A stretch of 64,000 nucleotides of DNA from contig CM075760.1 of the NCBI GenBank assembly GCA_037974335.1, positions 41,482,103-41,546,102 of the forward strand, given 5' to 3'. Source of the DNA: Prionace glauca (taxonomy: Eukaryota; Chordata; Chondrichthyes; Carcharhiniformes; Carcharhinidae). The notes under the pieces are model-generated. The model saw only the letters and a list, made by a program, of their open reading frames with translations, did not search any database and was not told the origin of the DNA. The stretch's first letter is position 1, and every line of letters begins with the position of its first letter. Both the position numbers and the translations under genes were made by a program. Of the stretch, positions 21,361-33,180 are shown piece after piece.

Positions 21361-22207
21361 TGATGTTATGGGCATCACGGAGACATGACAACAAGGGGAC
21401 CAGGGCTTTTATCGAAATACCCAAAGGAATATGTCCTATTGGAAGGACAGGCAGATGAGCAAAGGAGGGGGTGTTGCATTGCCAGTGAGGAATGAAGCTA
21501 AATCGATAGCAAAAAGCCACAGAGAATCAAAAGTAATAGAATCTCTGTCGGTGGAGTTGAGGTATCACAAATATAAAAAGCCCCTGAGTTCGGTACAAGC
21601 CCCTTCTACCAGCAGTCAGTGTGTGGGCAGAGTCGGGAGGCACAGGTTAGTGTAGTGGCCATCACTAAGTCGAAGGTTCTGGGGAAAATGAAAGCTCTGA
21701 AGGTGGATAAATCATTTGGACCAAATGGACTACACCTCAGCGTTCTAAAATAGATAGCTGAGGAAATTGTACAGGCAATGGTGATGATCTTACAGGAACC
21801 AATGGAGGGAGGGACAGTACCAGCAGACTGGAAAGTAGCTAATGTAACTCTGTTGATTAAAAAAGGGAGGGAGGCAGCAGGTGGTAAATTATAGACCGGT
21901 TAACCTGACTTCGATCATTGGCGAGATTTTAGATTTCATTATTAAAGATGAGGTCGCAGAAGTGCTAATAAAATAGGACTGAGTCAATACGGCTTTGTCA
22001 AGGGGAGTGCATGTCGGACAAATCTGTTAAGAGTTCTTTGAGGAGGTAACAAGGAAGTTAGATAGGGAGAACAAGTGGGCCTGATTTATTTCGATTCGCA
22101 GAAGACCATTGATAAGAAGCTGCATCGGAGACTGTTAAATAAATTAAGTGCCAACGGTGTTGAGAGCAAGATCCTGGCATGGAGCGAGTATTGGCTGACT
22201 GGCAGAA
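21361..22207 (+). mobile_element. Old LINE, 5' part of split copy
   Basis: Decayed RT reading KVDKSFGPNGLH, VPADWKVANVT, NYRPVNLTS, QYGFVKGSACRTNLL, and W-L-T-G-R at 22190. The element is cut at the W-L-T-G-R-R codons by the insertion at 22208-24600 and resumes at 24601. Confidence 0.75.
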
Positions 22208-22302
22208 TACAGTAAAAAGTCTGACAACACCAGGTTTAAGTCCAACCGCTTTATTTGATAGTACACCCACTAACTAGTGAGTGTACCTTAAACCTGGTGT
22301 TA
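22208..22302. mobile_element. Penelope-like terminal repeat, left part
   Basis: GTAAAAAGTCTGACAACACC then AGGTTTAAGTCCAACC, GCTTTATTTGATAG, then an inverted ACCTTAAACCTGGTGTT. It belongs with 24535-24600 (GTCAGGCTTTTTAGTGTG, then CACATCCACATCATG). LINE B separates the two. Confidence 0.7.
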
Positions 22303-24534
22303 GAACATAGAACATAGAACATAGAACATTACAGCGCAGAACAGGCCCTTCGGCCCACGATGTTGCGCCGACCAGTTACAAAACAATGACCCACTAGCCT
22401 AAACCAATCCCTTTTCATCCATAAACCTATCCACAGACCTCTTAAACGCCCCCAAACTAGGTGCATTTACAACTGCAGCTGGCAGGGCATTCCAGTCCCT
22501 CACCACCCTCTGGGTAAAGAACCTACCCCTGACATCTGTCCTATAACTACCCCCCCTTAATTTAAAATCGTGCCCCCTCGTGCTAGCTTTCTGCACCCTA
22601 GGAAAAAGGCTATCACTATCTACCCTGTCTAAACCTCTAATCATCTTATATGTTTCAATGAGATCCCCTCTTAGCCGCCTTCTTTCCAGCGAAAACAACC
22701 CCAAATCTCTCAGTCTCTCCTCATAGGATCTCCCCTCCATACCAGGCAACATCCTGGTAAACCTCCTCTGCACCCTCTCCAAAGCCTCTACATCCTTCCT
22801 GTAATGTGGGGACCACAACTGCACACAAAACTCCAAGTGTGGCCGCACCAGAGTTGTGTACAGTTGCATCATGACGCTGCGACTCCTAAATTCAATCCCC
22901 CTACCAATAAACGCCAAGACACCGTATGCCTTCTTAACAATCTTATCTACTTGATTCCCAACTTTCAAGGATCTATGTACACATACACCTAGATCCCTCT
23001 GCTCCTCCACACTATTCAAAGTCCTCCCGTTAGCCCTATACTCAACACATGTTATTCCTACCGAAATGAATTACCTCACACTTCTCCACATTAAACTCCA
23101 TCCGCCACCTCACAGCCCAGCTCTGCAACCGTTCTAAGTCATCCTGCAAACTATGACACCCTTCCTCAAAATCTACCACACCTCCGACTTTGGTGTCATC
23201 AGCAAACTTACTAATCCACCCAACTATACCCTCATCCAGATCATTAATAAAAATTACAAACAGCAGTGGCCCCAAAACAGATCCCTGAGGCACACCACTT
23301 GTAACCGAACTCCATAACGAATATTTCCCATCAACCACCACTCTCTGTCTCCTATCTGCTAGCCAATTCCTGATCCAATTACCTAGATCACCCCCAATCC
23401 CATACATCTGCATTTTCTGCAGAAGCCTACCATGGTGAACCTTATCAAACGCCTTGCTAAAATCCATATACACCACATCAACTGCCTTACCCCTATCCAC
23501 CTCTTTGGTCACTTTCTCAAAGAACTCGATAAGGTTAGTAAGGCATGACCTACCCGCTACAAAACCATGCTGACTGTCTCTAATCAACTCATTACTTTCC
23601 AAATAACTATAAATCCTGTCTCTAATAATCCTTTCCAAAACCTTACCCACCACAGAAGTAAGACTCACCGGTCTATAATTCCCAGGGAAGTCCCTTCTCC
23701 CCTTCTTAAACAATGGGACAACATTTGCTGTCCTCCAATCTTCTGGTACTATACCAGAGACTAACGACGACCTGAAGATCAGAGCCAGAGGCTCCGCAAT
23801 CACCCCTCTTGCCTCCCAAAGAATCCTAGGGTAAATCCCATCTGGACCAGGGCACTTATCTATTTTCAATCCCTCTAAAATATCCAGCACATCCCCCGTA
23901 TCAACTGCAATACCATCTATTTTACACCTCTGCACCCCAGTGTCCTCCTCAGCTACATTCCTGTCCTCTTGCGTGAACACCGAAGAGAAATATTGGTTCA
24001 ACGCCTCTCCAATCTCCTCCGGTTCCACACACAACTTCCCTCTACTGTCTGTAACTGGCCCTAATCTTGTCCTAACCAACCTTCTGTCCTTGACATACCT
24101 GTAAAACGCCTTAGGGTTCTCCTTAATCCTATCAACCAAAATCATCTCATGTCCTCTTTTAGCCCTTCTTAACTCCCTCTTCAACTCCCTCCTAGCCAAT
24201 CTAAAACTTTCTAATGCACTACTTGAGCCCTCAAGCCTCATCCGAACATAAGCCTCCTTTTTCTTCCTAACCAACGAATCAACTTTTTTGGTGCACCACG
24301 GTTCCCTGGGCCTACCAAATCCTCCTTGCCTGACAGGGATATACTTATCACAGACCCGCAATAGCTGCTCCTTGAAAAATCTCCACATCTCGGATGTTCC
24401 CAGTCCCTGTAATCTCCCATTCCAACCAATGCTTCCTAATTCTCGCCTAATAGCCTCATAATTACCCTTCCCCCAGCTGAAACTACTGACCCGAGGTTCA
24501 TGCCTATCCCTTTCCATCACTAAGGTGAACGTAA
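22303..24534 (-). mobile_element. CR1-like LINE B, nearly complete RT
   Basis: Minus strand. The tail (AGAACATAG repeats) is at 22303-22335. The main frame 24520-23042 (492 codons) contains the end of the endonuclease/linker region ([15 protein letters not shown]), the RT fingers and palm ([41 protein letters not shown]), [24 protein letters not shown] and the catalytic FADDTK. One frameshift near 23020-23042 separates it from the C-terminal frame 23019-22399 (EEQRDLGVCVHRSLK, RRFTRMLPGMEGRSYEERL). The endonuclease domain is missing, so the copy is 5'-truncated. It is young compared with the LINE it interrupts. Confidence 0.92.
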
Positions 24535-24600
24535 TCGAATTGTGCTGTCAGGCTTTTTAGTGTGTTTACGCCAGTTCAGCGCCAGCACATCCACATCATG

Positions 24601-25070
24601 ACTGACAGAAGGCAGAGAGTGGGGATGAAGGGATCTCTTTTCAGGATGGCAGCCAGTGATTAGAGGTTTGCCTCGGGGATTGGTGTTGGGAAGACAACTT
24701 TTTCACAATATACATTAATGATTCGGAATAATGAAATGAAGGTACAGTTGCTAAGTTTGCAGATGATACAAATATATGTAGCGTGACAGGGAGCATTGAG
24801 GAAGTTGGGTTGGGGAGGGCTGCAGAAGGACTTGGACAGGTTAGAGAGTGGGAAAAGAAGTGGCAGATGGAACACAATGAAGAAAAGTGTGAGGTTATGT
24901 ACTTTGGAAAGAGGAATGGAGGCATAGAGTTTTCTAAATGGGGAAATGCTTTGAAAATCAGATGCAGAAAGGGATTTGGGAGGCCATGTTCACGATTCTC
25001 TAAAGGTTAACCTGAAGGTTCATTCGGCAATTAGGTAGGCAAGTGAAATGCTGGCATTCATGTCGAGAGG
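24601..25070 (+). mobile_element. Old LINE, 3' part of split copy
   Basis: Continues the 21361 element: RQRVGMKGSLFRMAASD, FADDTN at about 24756, W-x-x-E-M-E-H-N-E-E-K-C-E-V-M-Y-F-G near 24860. An 11-bp direct repeat (GACTGGCAGAA against GACTGACAGAA) at the two junctions fits a target duplication. Confidence 0.75.
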
Positions 25071-25224
25071 GCCCACACCAGGCTCGGGCCCGCAGGCTCA
25101 GGCCCGCACCAAGCTCAGACAGAGACGCGGTTCAGATTCACACAAGGCTCAGACTCTGACGAGGCTCACAGTTACACAGGATTTGACTGCAGACTATGTA
25201 CAGACTCATCTCAGCTCCACAATG

Positions 25225-26365
25225 ATAGAAACATTGAAATATGGTAAAAGCAGGAGCAGGCCTTAGAGCCTGCTGTGCCATTCAGTTTGATCACAGCTGA
25301 TCATCAACTTCAATATCCTGATCATCGCTTCCTCCCAAATCACGTGGTCACTTTAGCCCCAAGAGTTATACATCATTTCCGCCTGAAAACACTAAAGGTT
25401 TTGGCCTCAGCTACTTTGTGTGGTAGTGAAGTCAAACGTTTATCTGTTTGGAGAATTTTCTCCTCTTCTCTGTTCTAAAAGGTTGATGTTTATCCTCAAA
25501 CTATGAATCTTAGTCCTTAACTTCCTGAGAATCGGGAACATCCTTCCTCAATCTCCCCTGTCTAAACCTGTTCCAATGTTATATGTTTCACGCCAGTAAA
25601 GTCCAATGAATAAAACCCTAACAGATTTAGTCTCTCTTTATATCACAGATTGTCATCCCAGGAATCGGCCTGGTAAACAGTCACTGTACTCCCTCTAATG
25701 CAAGGACATCCTTCCTCAGATAACGACATCAAAATTGTACACAATACCGAAGTGTGGCCTCAGCAATGCCATTTACAACTGCAGTAACACATCTCTATTC
25801 GTGTACTTAGATTTTCTCCCTTTGAATGCCAGCATACCATTGGCCTTCTTTACTGCCTGTTGTACATGCGCACTTACTTTCAGTTACTGACGCATGCGGA
25901 CACCAAGATCTCGCTGAGTATCCACCTCTCTCAATTTACACCCATTCAGATAATAATCTGTCTTCCTATTATTGCTGCAAAGAGACAACCTCATATTTAC
26001 CCACATTCTACTGCAGCTGCTTTGCACATGCCCACACATTGAGACAGTTCAAATCACACTGAAGCTTGTCTGTATGTTCCTCACAGCTCACTCTCGCCCA
26101 CCTTCTCTCATCAGCAAATTTGGGAATAACACATTTAATTCCATTTTTAGATGAATAAATATATAATGTGAACATTTGGGTCCATGCACAGATTCCTGCT
26201 GCACCCCACTAGACACTGACTTCCAATTCTCTGTTTTCTATCTGTTAACCAGCTTTCTATGCATCTCAAAACATTGTCTGCAATCCCAAGCGCTTTCACT
26301 TTACATGGCACTCTGATATGTGAGACCTTGTCAAAATCCTTCTGAAAACTTCAATAATCCCATCT
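25225..26365 (-). mobile_element. Ancient CR1-like LINE fragment
   Basis: Long minus-strand LINE remains with the standard order of 3' motifs (AGCAGGAGCAGGCC, the C-terminal RRFTR-like region near 25650, then DLGVxVHA-like near 25895 and the FADD region near 26100). It has many gaps and is much older than LINE B. Confidence 0.65.
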
Positions 26366-26790
26366 GCTCACCTCACTTCCTGACACTCCCAGTGTCTGGG
26401 AGACACTGCCCGCACTGGACCGGGAAGTAGGGGACACAACACACTGAAACACCATTCCATCCACTTCCCTAAACTTACCCCAAATCTCAGTGTTTCACTC
26501 CTTGCAGCTTGGAGGTCCCTGTGGAGATCACTGAGTGGACAGATTACACAGGCCTCAGTTCGGTAGTTTGTATTTATGTACGTCCGACTGTGAACCTATT
26601 GGAATTCATTGCACCCCTCTCCCTATGGGTCTAAGTAACCACCGAGAGCTCATTGCTTTGTAAGCCTTTTGGGCGTTTCAAAGCTGGGTGTGGTTCCCCC
26701 AGCTCAGCCTGGGCAGTGGGGGGGGGGGGGTATTCAGCAGACCGGAGCTGCTCTCTCCCACCATGAGCGCTGTGGCCTGAGTTCCCTTTA
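26366..26790. other. Unassigned DNA with a G-run
   Basis: No gene recognised. A 13-bp G-run lies at about 26718-26730. Confidence 0.4.
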
Positions 26791-26799
26791 TTGGGAGAC

Positions 26800-27260
26800 A
26801 AAGTTGTCAAGAGGCTAAACCCGCTGTGTCCATTTCAGACTCCGAGGTCCCCACTGGCACAGATGAAGAGCAGGAACTGGAGAGCCCTGAATTCTTTCCA
26901 GAGTTCCCAGTGTGCTGGGAATTGATTTGTCCGGCATGGCTTGGGGCTTCATGGCTTGTAGACGATTGACGCAGGATGTTGCCCTGTAATTGAAGATGAA
27001 TCTGGATGGTTTGGTGTCCAAGGAGGTTGTGGGCCGGTTTTTTGAACCTGCTTTTACCGTTTGGGCCACTCTTTCTGCCAGGCCGTTGGATGATAGGTAA
27101 TATGGGCACTGTCCTAATGTGTCAAATTCTGTTCTACTTCGTGCAATGCACAAATTCCTGGCTGATGAAGGGTGGTCCATTTTCAGAAATCAACACCTGC
27201 GGGCTCCCGGGTGTCAAACGAGGCGTGAGTTCTCTCCACTCTTGTCCTTGTGTTTGATTA
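26800..27260 (-). mobile_element. Gypsy-family LTR retrotransposon fossil, integrase part
   Basis: Minus-strand translation shows a retroelement integrase core end: C-P-Y-Y-x-S-S-N-G-L-A-E-R-V-A-Q-T-V-K followed by a F-N-Y-R-A-T motif, typical of Gypsy pol. Only a fragment is present, no LTR pair was recognised, and it is broken. Probably an old insertion. Confidence 0.75.
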
Positions 27261-27657
27261 GCTGACTATGTCTTTGAAGCAGCACCTACCATTATCAGGA
27301 ACACTGACCCCATGAATGGTCCAGCACTGTCCAAGTGCAGCTACGCCTACAACCATCCCAGCCATTCCCAAGAGTGGAGAGTAGTGACTGGTCATAGTCC
27401 TGCCCTTATTGATTCTGCCAACAATGACCCTCGAGCAAATATCTGTATCCATACCTGGCCAACAGACATGGCAATTTGGAGGATCTTCAGTCTGTCACTC
27501 CTGGGTGGCTAAGATAAATTTCAGCCGGGATGTGATGGTGATACTGATTCAAGGCAACACACTTGAACCATATAGGCCTGTGCCGTCCTCCACAGTCAGC
27601 TCCTCTCTGCCACTCCAATATGGGTGCAATTCAGGCTGTCACAGCTTTTTGGTTTCC

Positions 27658-28415
27658 CCATAAGAACATAAGAACATAAGAAATAGGAGCAGGAGTAGGC
27701 CATCTAGCCCTTCGAGCCTGCCCCGCCATTCAATAAGATCATGGCTGATCTGAAGTGGATCAGATCCACTTTCGCGCTTTCTCCCCTTAATTCCCTGGCC
27801 TACCAAAAACCTATCTACCCGTGACTTAAATATATTTAGCGAGGTAGCCTCCACCACTTCAACGGGCAGAGAATTCCTGAGATTCACCACCCTTTGCGTG
27901 AAGAAGTTCCTCCTCAACTCCGTTCTAAACTGCCCCCCGCAACTTATATTGAGGGTGCGCCCTCTGGTCCTGCTGTCCTTCCTGAGAGGAAAGAATCTCT
28001 CTACCTCTACCTTATCCATCCCCTTCATTATCTAACACGTCTCTATAAGATCCCCCCTCATCCTTCTAAACTCCAACGAGTACAGACCCACTCTATTTAG
28101 TCTCTCTTCATAGTCCAACCCCCTCATCTCCAGTATCAGTCTCGTGAACCTCCTCTGCACTTCCTCTGAGGCCAAAATATCCTTGCGCAACTGCGGCGAC
28201 CAATACTGCACACAGTACTCCAGCTCCAGCCTCACCGTTACCCTGTACAGTTGCAGCAAGACCTCCCTGTTTTTATATTCTATCCCCCTCGCTATAAAGG
28301 CCAGCCTTCCATTCGCCTTCTTGTTCACCTGCTGCACCTGCAGACTGGGTTTTTGTGACTCATGCACAAGGACCCCCAGGTCCCTCTGCACCCTAGCATG
28401 CTGCAGCTTTTCGCC
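27658..28415 (-). mobile_element. CR1-like LINE C, 3' portion
   Basis: Tail of repeated AAGAACAT at 27662, 3' UTR with GGCCATCTAGCCCTTCGAGC, then RT C-terminus in two frames (27639-28028 and 28032-28391): RDLGVLVHESQKPSLQVQQV, EVQRRFTRLIL, LRRNFFTQRVV, SLPVEVVEA. One in-frame stop (L-I-E-T-C then stop) separates them. It is the same family as 41783, 46770 and 62303. Confidence 0.85.
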
Positions 28416-28560
28416 TTTTAAATAGTAATACCAACTCTCTGCCTCCTATTAGACAGCCAATCCTCCATCAACACTAGCTTTTTCAGTTTATTCAGGAATG
28501 GGTAAATTTGCGTCCACAACCGAATATTATTGGCTGCCACTGGAAGAGTTTTGAAAGAAG
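28416..28560. other. LINE scrap and unassigned DNA
   Basis: CTCTGCCTCCTATTAGACAGCC is the reverse complement of an R-R-Q-R LINE coding stretch. Nothing else is seen. Confidence 0.4.
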
Positions 28561-28649
28561 TTCACGATAACCCACTCTTCCATTGGGAATACGACCAGTG
28601 TTTGTTGATTATAACCAACTCAAGGCATCTGCCTTCGCGAGTCGGTCTG

Positions 28650-28930
28650 CCAGTTGCCCATGTTCAGAGGGCAATTAAGTGTCAACCACATTGCTGTGGG
28701 CCTGGGGTCACGATTATGCCTGACAACAGTAGGGCGACAGATTACCCTCCCTGGGACATTGGTGAACCAGATGTTTATTTTTTTTCAGAAAACCGACAAT
28801 TTTAATGGTCACCAGCGGATTCTAAACTCCAGATATATTTATTCAAACTTTACCATATGCCGTGACAAGATCGAAACCCTGGTGTCCAGAACATTAGCTG
28901 AGTTTCTGCATTAATGGCCCAGTGATAAAA
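28650..28930 (+). repeat. Interspersed repeat, same family as 309
   Basis: AGAGGGCAATTAAGTGTCAACC, TGCTGTGGGCCTGGGGTCAC and GGGCGACAGATT, ending near AATGGCCCAGTGATAAAACC. Diverged. Confidence 0.6.
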
Positions 28931-29097
28931 CCACCAGTCCATCACGTACACATCCTGAGTGTAAACATCCTGAGTTCCTGTAACCTCGAGACAGCATATT
29001 ACATAGGTCTGTAGGGCTCCCGGATTGGACAGCATTAACTGCCTCAATCAGGAAGGGCATATTCCAATAACTCCACCTGATGGGTATCGTTAAGCTC

Positions 29098-29722
29098 ATT
29101 AAATGTGTTTCTCTGCCTCTTTTTGTGTTTGTGCCTTTCTCTTTCTCTCTGTCACTCTTTCTCTGTGCCTGTTTCTCTCTCTCCCTCGATGTTACTCTCT
29201 GTCTTTTTCTGTTTCTCTGCCTCTCCCGCACTCTCCCTCTCTCAACTCTTCTCTCTCTCTCTCTCCTGTCCCCTATCAGTCCCACTCTTCCCCCTTTTGA
29301 GTCTCCCTCTCCTTCTGTCTACCTCGACCTGCCTCTTTTTCTTGTTGTTTCCACTGTGCTCATTAAGTCTCACTCTTTCCCATTTGCACCCGCTGTCTGT
29401 CTCTATATCTGTGTTTCTCTTTGTCTCTGGCTATTTCCCTCTGCCTCACGTTCTGCCCCCCATTTTCCCTTCATCTTCCTTTCACTCTCTTATTACAACC
29501 TCCAAACTGTCTTCCTCTGTCTCCTTTCTCATTCCCTGTATATCACCCTCGCCGTTTTCTCTACTCCCTATCCCTGTCTCTCTCACTCTGTGAGAGTCTC
29601 TCTCTGTCTCTGTTCTTTCTCTCTGTCTGCACCTATTCGAAAATCTTTCAAATCTTGTTATTATCCATGCCTTTGTGCCTTTCCCTCTCTCTGCCAATCT
29701 CTAACACTCTCACTGTTGCTTA
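29098..29722. repeat. Polypyrimidine tract, second copy
   Basis: TCTCTCTGTCTC-rich sequence continuous with receptor pseudogene 3 in the tandem block, expanded compared with the first copy. Long serine/leucine-rich frames here are not genes. Confidence 0.85.
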
Positions 29723-29723
29723 C

Positions 29724-29806
29724 ATAAGAACATAAGAACATAAGAAATAGGAGCAGGAGTCGGCCATCTGGCCCTTCGAGCCTGCCCCGCCATTCAATAA
29801 GATCAT
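29724..29806 (-). mobile_element. Very short LINE C tail insertion
   Basis: About 83 bp: AAGAACATAAGAACATAAG tail and the 3' UTR piece GAGCAGGAGTCGGCCATC up to CATTCAATAAGATCATG, placed inside the pyrimidine tract. An extreme 5' truncation absent from the paralogous tract at 13.9-14.3 kb. Confidence 0.85.
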
Positions 29807-30793
29807 GTCTCCCTCTCACTTTTTCTCTCTGTGTGTATGTGTGTGTGTAATTATTTCTGTTTCTGTGATGCTGTTTTGTTGTTTACAATGTGAATGCTTC
29901 ACAGGAAGAATCATGAACCTTGTGGTTGTAGTTTCCTCTCAGGGTGTATTGAGATGAAGAATTGCAGTAAAGGGGTATTTCAAAAGATCTTTTAGCTGCT
30001 GTCTAAAGTGAGTCTGTGTCACAGCATAAATGGCGGTGTTTGTGCAGCAACTTGTGAGTTGTAGCATAAAACCCAATTCCATAACAAAAAGATGTAACCT
30101 CATCGACTGATAGCCCAAGCCATACATCCGGCTCCATGTTGAATAAAACATTAATGCCGACCATAAGACGATGAAATTCGCTGAGATAACAAACAGTAAA
30201 ATGATGGATTTCCTTCAACTCTCCATCTCTGGGTCACGAGGATTTTCCCCACCACTGTGAGCTCGGAGTCTCCTGCGGGCTCTGCTGCTCACAAAATGTG
30301 TCTGACAGTGAGAGCATTGAGCAGCAGAATCAGGGCGAATGGGGCACACGGGGTTAGAATGTTGTGGAGGAACTCAATTGTTGTCCAGACCAGAGAATCC
30401 ACAACATCCCATGAGAAGCGACAAAACCAGGGATTGTTCGCCAGCCCATATCCATTTAATAACATAAAATACCAGAAAATGTTCTTTAAAAAGCTCAGCA
30501 CTGTCACTGTTCCCAGAACCACAGCCGCCGATTTCTCAGTGCAATATTTACTTTTCAGCTTGGGGCAGCAAATAGCCACAAATCGATCGAAGGTGAAAGT
30601 GACGGCGAACCAGACAGAACAGTCAGTGGCTGCATAAAGCAGGACGGCGTGGATGTTACACACGGGGACTGAGTACAGGAAATAAAACTGTTCCCAATAA
30701 ACAATGGGAATCTGTCTCAATATCAGGTCGAGGATAATGACCAGCAGATCCCCCACTGACATGGCCACCAGGTAACGAGTGACACATTTGGAC

Positions 30794-31310
30794 ATAGAAC
30801 ATAGAACATAGAACATTACAGCACAAACAGGCCCTTCGGCCCTCGAGTTGCGCCGATCGCATCAACCCCACCAATCTATAGACCTATCTATAACCCCCAA
30901 TCCCATTAAACCCCATATACTCATCCAGAAGTCTTTTAAAAGACCCCAGCGAGTTCGCCTCCACCACCGACGACGGCAGCCGATTCCAATCACTCACCAC
31001 CCTCTGAGTGAAAAACTTACCCCTAACATCACCTCTGTACTTCCCTCCCCGCACCTTAAATCTGTGTCCCCTCGTAGCGACCATTTCAACCCGGGGAAAT
31101 AGCCTCTGAGAGTCCACCCTATCTATTCCTCTCAACATTTTATAAACTTCTATCAGGTCGCCTCTCAACCTTCGCCTCTCCAGGGAAAAGAGTCCCAGCT
31201 CCCTCAACCTATCTTCATAAGGCATGCCTCCCAGTCCAGGCAACATCCTTGTAAATCTCCTCTGCACCCTTTCAATAGCTTCTACATCTTTCCTATAGTG
31301 AGGCGACCAG
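30794..31310 (-). mobile_element. CR1-like LINE D inserted in receptor 3
   Basis: Tail with repeated TAGAACA, then TTACAGCACAAACAGGCCC and the C-terminal RT coding region (ERVQRRFTRMLPGLGGMPYE, RGKFFTQRVVSDWN, SSVVEANSLGSFKRLLDEYM). It splits the sequence equivalent to TTTGGACAGACCACAG of receptor 2, with a 3-4 bp repeat (ACA) at the junctions. A near-identical copy is at 60635-60984. Confidence 0.92.
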
Positions 31311-31499
31311 ACAGACCACAGTTTCTGCTCATCAACGTCACAATTGTGATTATTCACTGTCAGGAAGGAAATACAGAATAAAATTAGACATGAATCAGGG
31401 GAATAAATTACCATTTAGACTGCAGATGGAACTTTTTTTTAAAAAATGTGCACACACACTGAACCAATCAAATCTTTCTTTTTATATGATCCAGCACAT

Positions 31500-31660
31500 C
31501 TTTTGGAGAGTGAGACGAAAGTGGAACATCTGGAGGAAATCCAGGTAGACACGGGGAGAAGGTCCAAACTCGACACAGACACAGACCCGAGCCTGGAATT
31601 GAACCCAGGTTCCTGATGCTGAGTCAGCAGTGCTAACCAGAGTGCCACTATGATATTCCA
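31500..31660 (-). mobile_element. SINE fragment, duplicate of 15410
   Basis: CATCTGGAGGAAATCCAGGT, CCAAACTCGACACAGACAC and GAGTCAGCAGTGCTAACC. Carried over with the tandem duplication. Confidence 0.7.
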
Positions 31661-32255
31661 TAGTAGGTACAAAATGCTATTCATTTTGGAAAGCGTTTTG
31701 CGGGGGTCCTCAACATTTACCCTCACTTAGCTGCAGGTAAATAGTTTTGGTACCTTATGGGGAATTTGGAGAGTGAGAAGGCTGTGTGGGTAATCCTGAC
31801 AGATAATTCAGCGTGGAGTCCTGTACGTAGTAATCTTTCGTCTTTCAAACAGCTTACTGACAACTCGTGCAGCAGAGCTGGTACCAAACAGTGCTGGTTT
31901 CACCCTTTCCTCTCGACACTACCAGCAGTTGGCAGAGAGAGATCCCAATGCCTCGGCAGCTCAGAATCTCTATTGTGTTTACACAGGACTATATCCTGGA
32001 GAGGAGACCACAGCATTGTGTCCGCTGTTTGTACAACACGGGAAGAAATCATAATCTCTTACTCGAATGGCACAGAACACAACGACAAGGGTTTGATTTC
32101 AAAGCTTCCTGGTTCAGTGTATAACTACTGTCCATAGTGCCCAGTATATTTGCTGATGCCCCACTATGGTCTACTGGACAAGTGAAGCTCAGTGATTCCT
32201 CTCTCAGTTGGAAAGTTGCTGATCGATGCACTAGGTAAGAAAAACTCAAACTAAG
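31661..32255. other. Pseudogene intron, unique duplicated sequence
   Basis: Matches 15600-16150 of the first block (for example GGTACCAAACAGTGCTGGTT in both). No coding features. Confidence 0.6.
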
Positions 32256-32830
32256 GCCGCTGCCAAACAAAAACCAAGCACCCTGCCTGAATGACTATTG
32301 TCCAGTGACACTTATATCCAATATTATATGATGCAGCAAAAGATTAGTTATGGCATGAATGAGTTCCAGCCTCCCTGATTGCTTGGATCCGCTACAGTTC
32401 ACCTATCTTTGCAATAGGTCCACAAATGACATCGCCCTGGCCCTTCAGGTAACATCGTAACACAGACTCCTGTTTATCGACTGCAGCTCAGCCTTTGACA
32501 TCATTATTCCAATGAAACTCATCGTCAAAGTCTGTGGCCTGGGGCTAGGCTCCTGCCTCTGCAATTTGATCCTGTGAGACAGCAATAAATAAGGACCAGT
32601 CAAAACACCTCCTTCACAATCATTCCCATCAGTGGTGCCCCACACAACTGTGTCCTCATCCCCTTACTATGCTCCTTATACAGCAATGACTGTGTGGACA
32701 AATTCCCCTCCAACTTGATATCCAAGTTTGCTGATGACACCACTGCAGTGGGTCAGATCTCAATCAACGATGACAACAAGAACAGGGAAGATTCGGAGAA
32801 TCTGGTGAACTGGTGGGATCACAGTAACTG
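32256..32830 (+). mobile_element. Rex1-like LINE fragment, duplicate copy
   Basis: Parallels 16155-16740 with the same breaks, including the KFADDT-like GTTTGCTGATGACACCAC at about 32726. Confirms that the insertion predates the duplication. Confidence 0.65.
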
Positions 32831-32834
32831 GGAA

Positions 32835-33180
32835 GTGTCTGGGAAGTGATGGGTTTGGGTTGGTTGGGTTGGCAGGAATCAGGTCGTGGGAGAGGCGGGT
32901 TTGAGTGGAATGTTAGAATGGAACCAATATAACAACCAACAGACTCACATTGAATCTGTTACAGTGACCAATGGGAACAAGCTGAAAGCAATCTAACCAA
33001 TGGGAAAATGATGTGGTGGTCAGCTGACCAACCGACTCAGTATAAGTAACATGCTGCTGGGGTTTGAGGGAGCTTGGAATGGCCTAGGGTGAGGCCTCGA
33101 GTGTTCGAGTTATCAAGTTTCCTTATTAAACCTTTTTGTTTTCTTTACAAGTTGGAGTAAGTTTTGTTTCATTTTATTGC
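32835..33180 (+). mobile_element. Possible solo LTR
   Basis: Two CCAAT-box-like ACCAATGGG motifs, a TATA-like CAGTATAAGTAACATG at about 33040 and an ATTAAA signal near 33124 before a T-rich stretch give the layout of an LTR. The segment is absent from the first tandem block. No target duplication or internal region could be shown, so the family is unknown. Old and incomplete if real. Confidence 0.35.

Noticed and set aside
20590-21520. 175-176 codon frames on both strands
   Set aside because: No motif, no splice pattern and mutual overlap. Kept as unassigned.
22399-24520. CRISPR, operon or bacterial system readings of the RT frames
   Set aside because: RT motifs, tails and repeated copies identify CR1-like LINEs of a vertebrate, not a bacterial retron or DGR.
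29080-29735. 215-codon L/S-rich frame
   Set aside because: Same pyrimidine-tract artefact in the second tandem copy.
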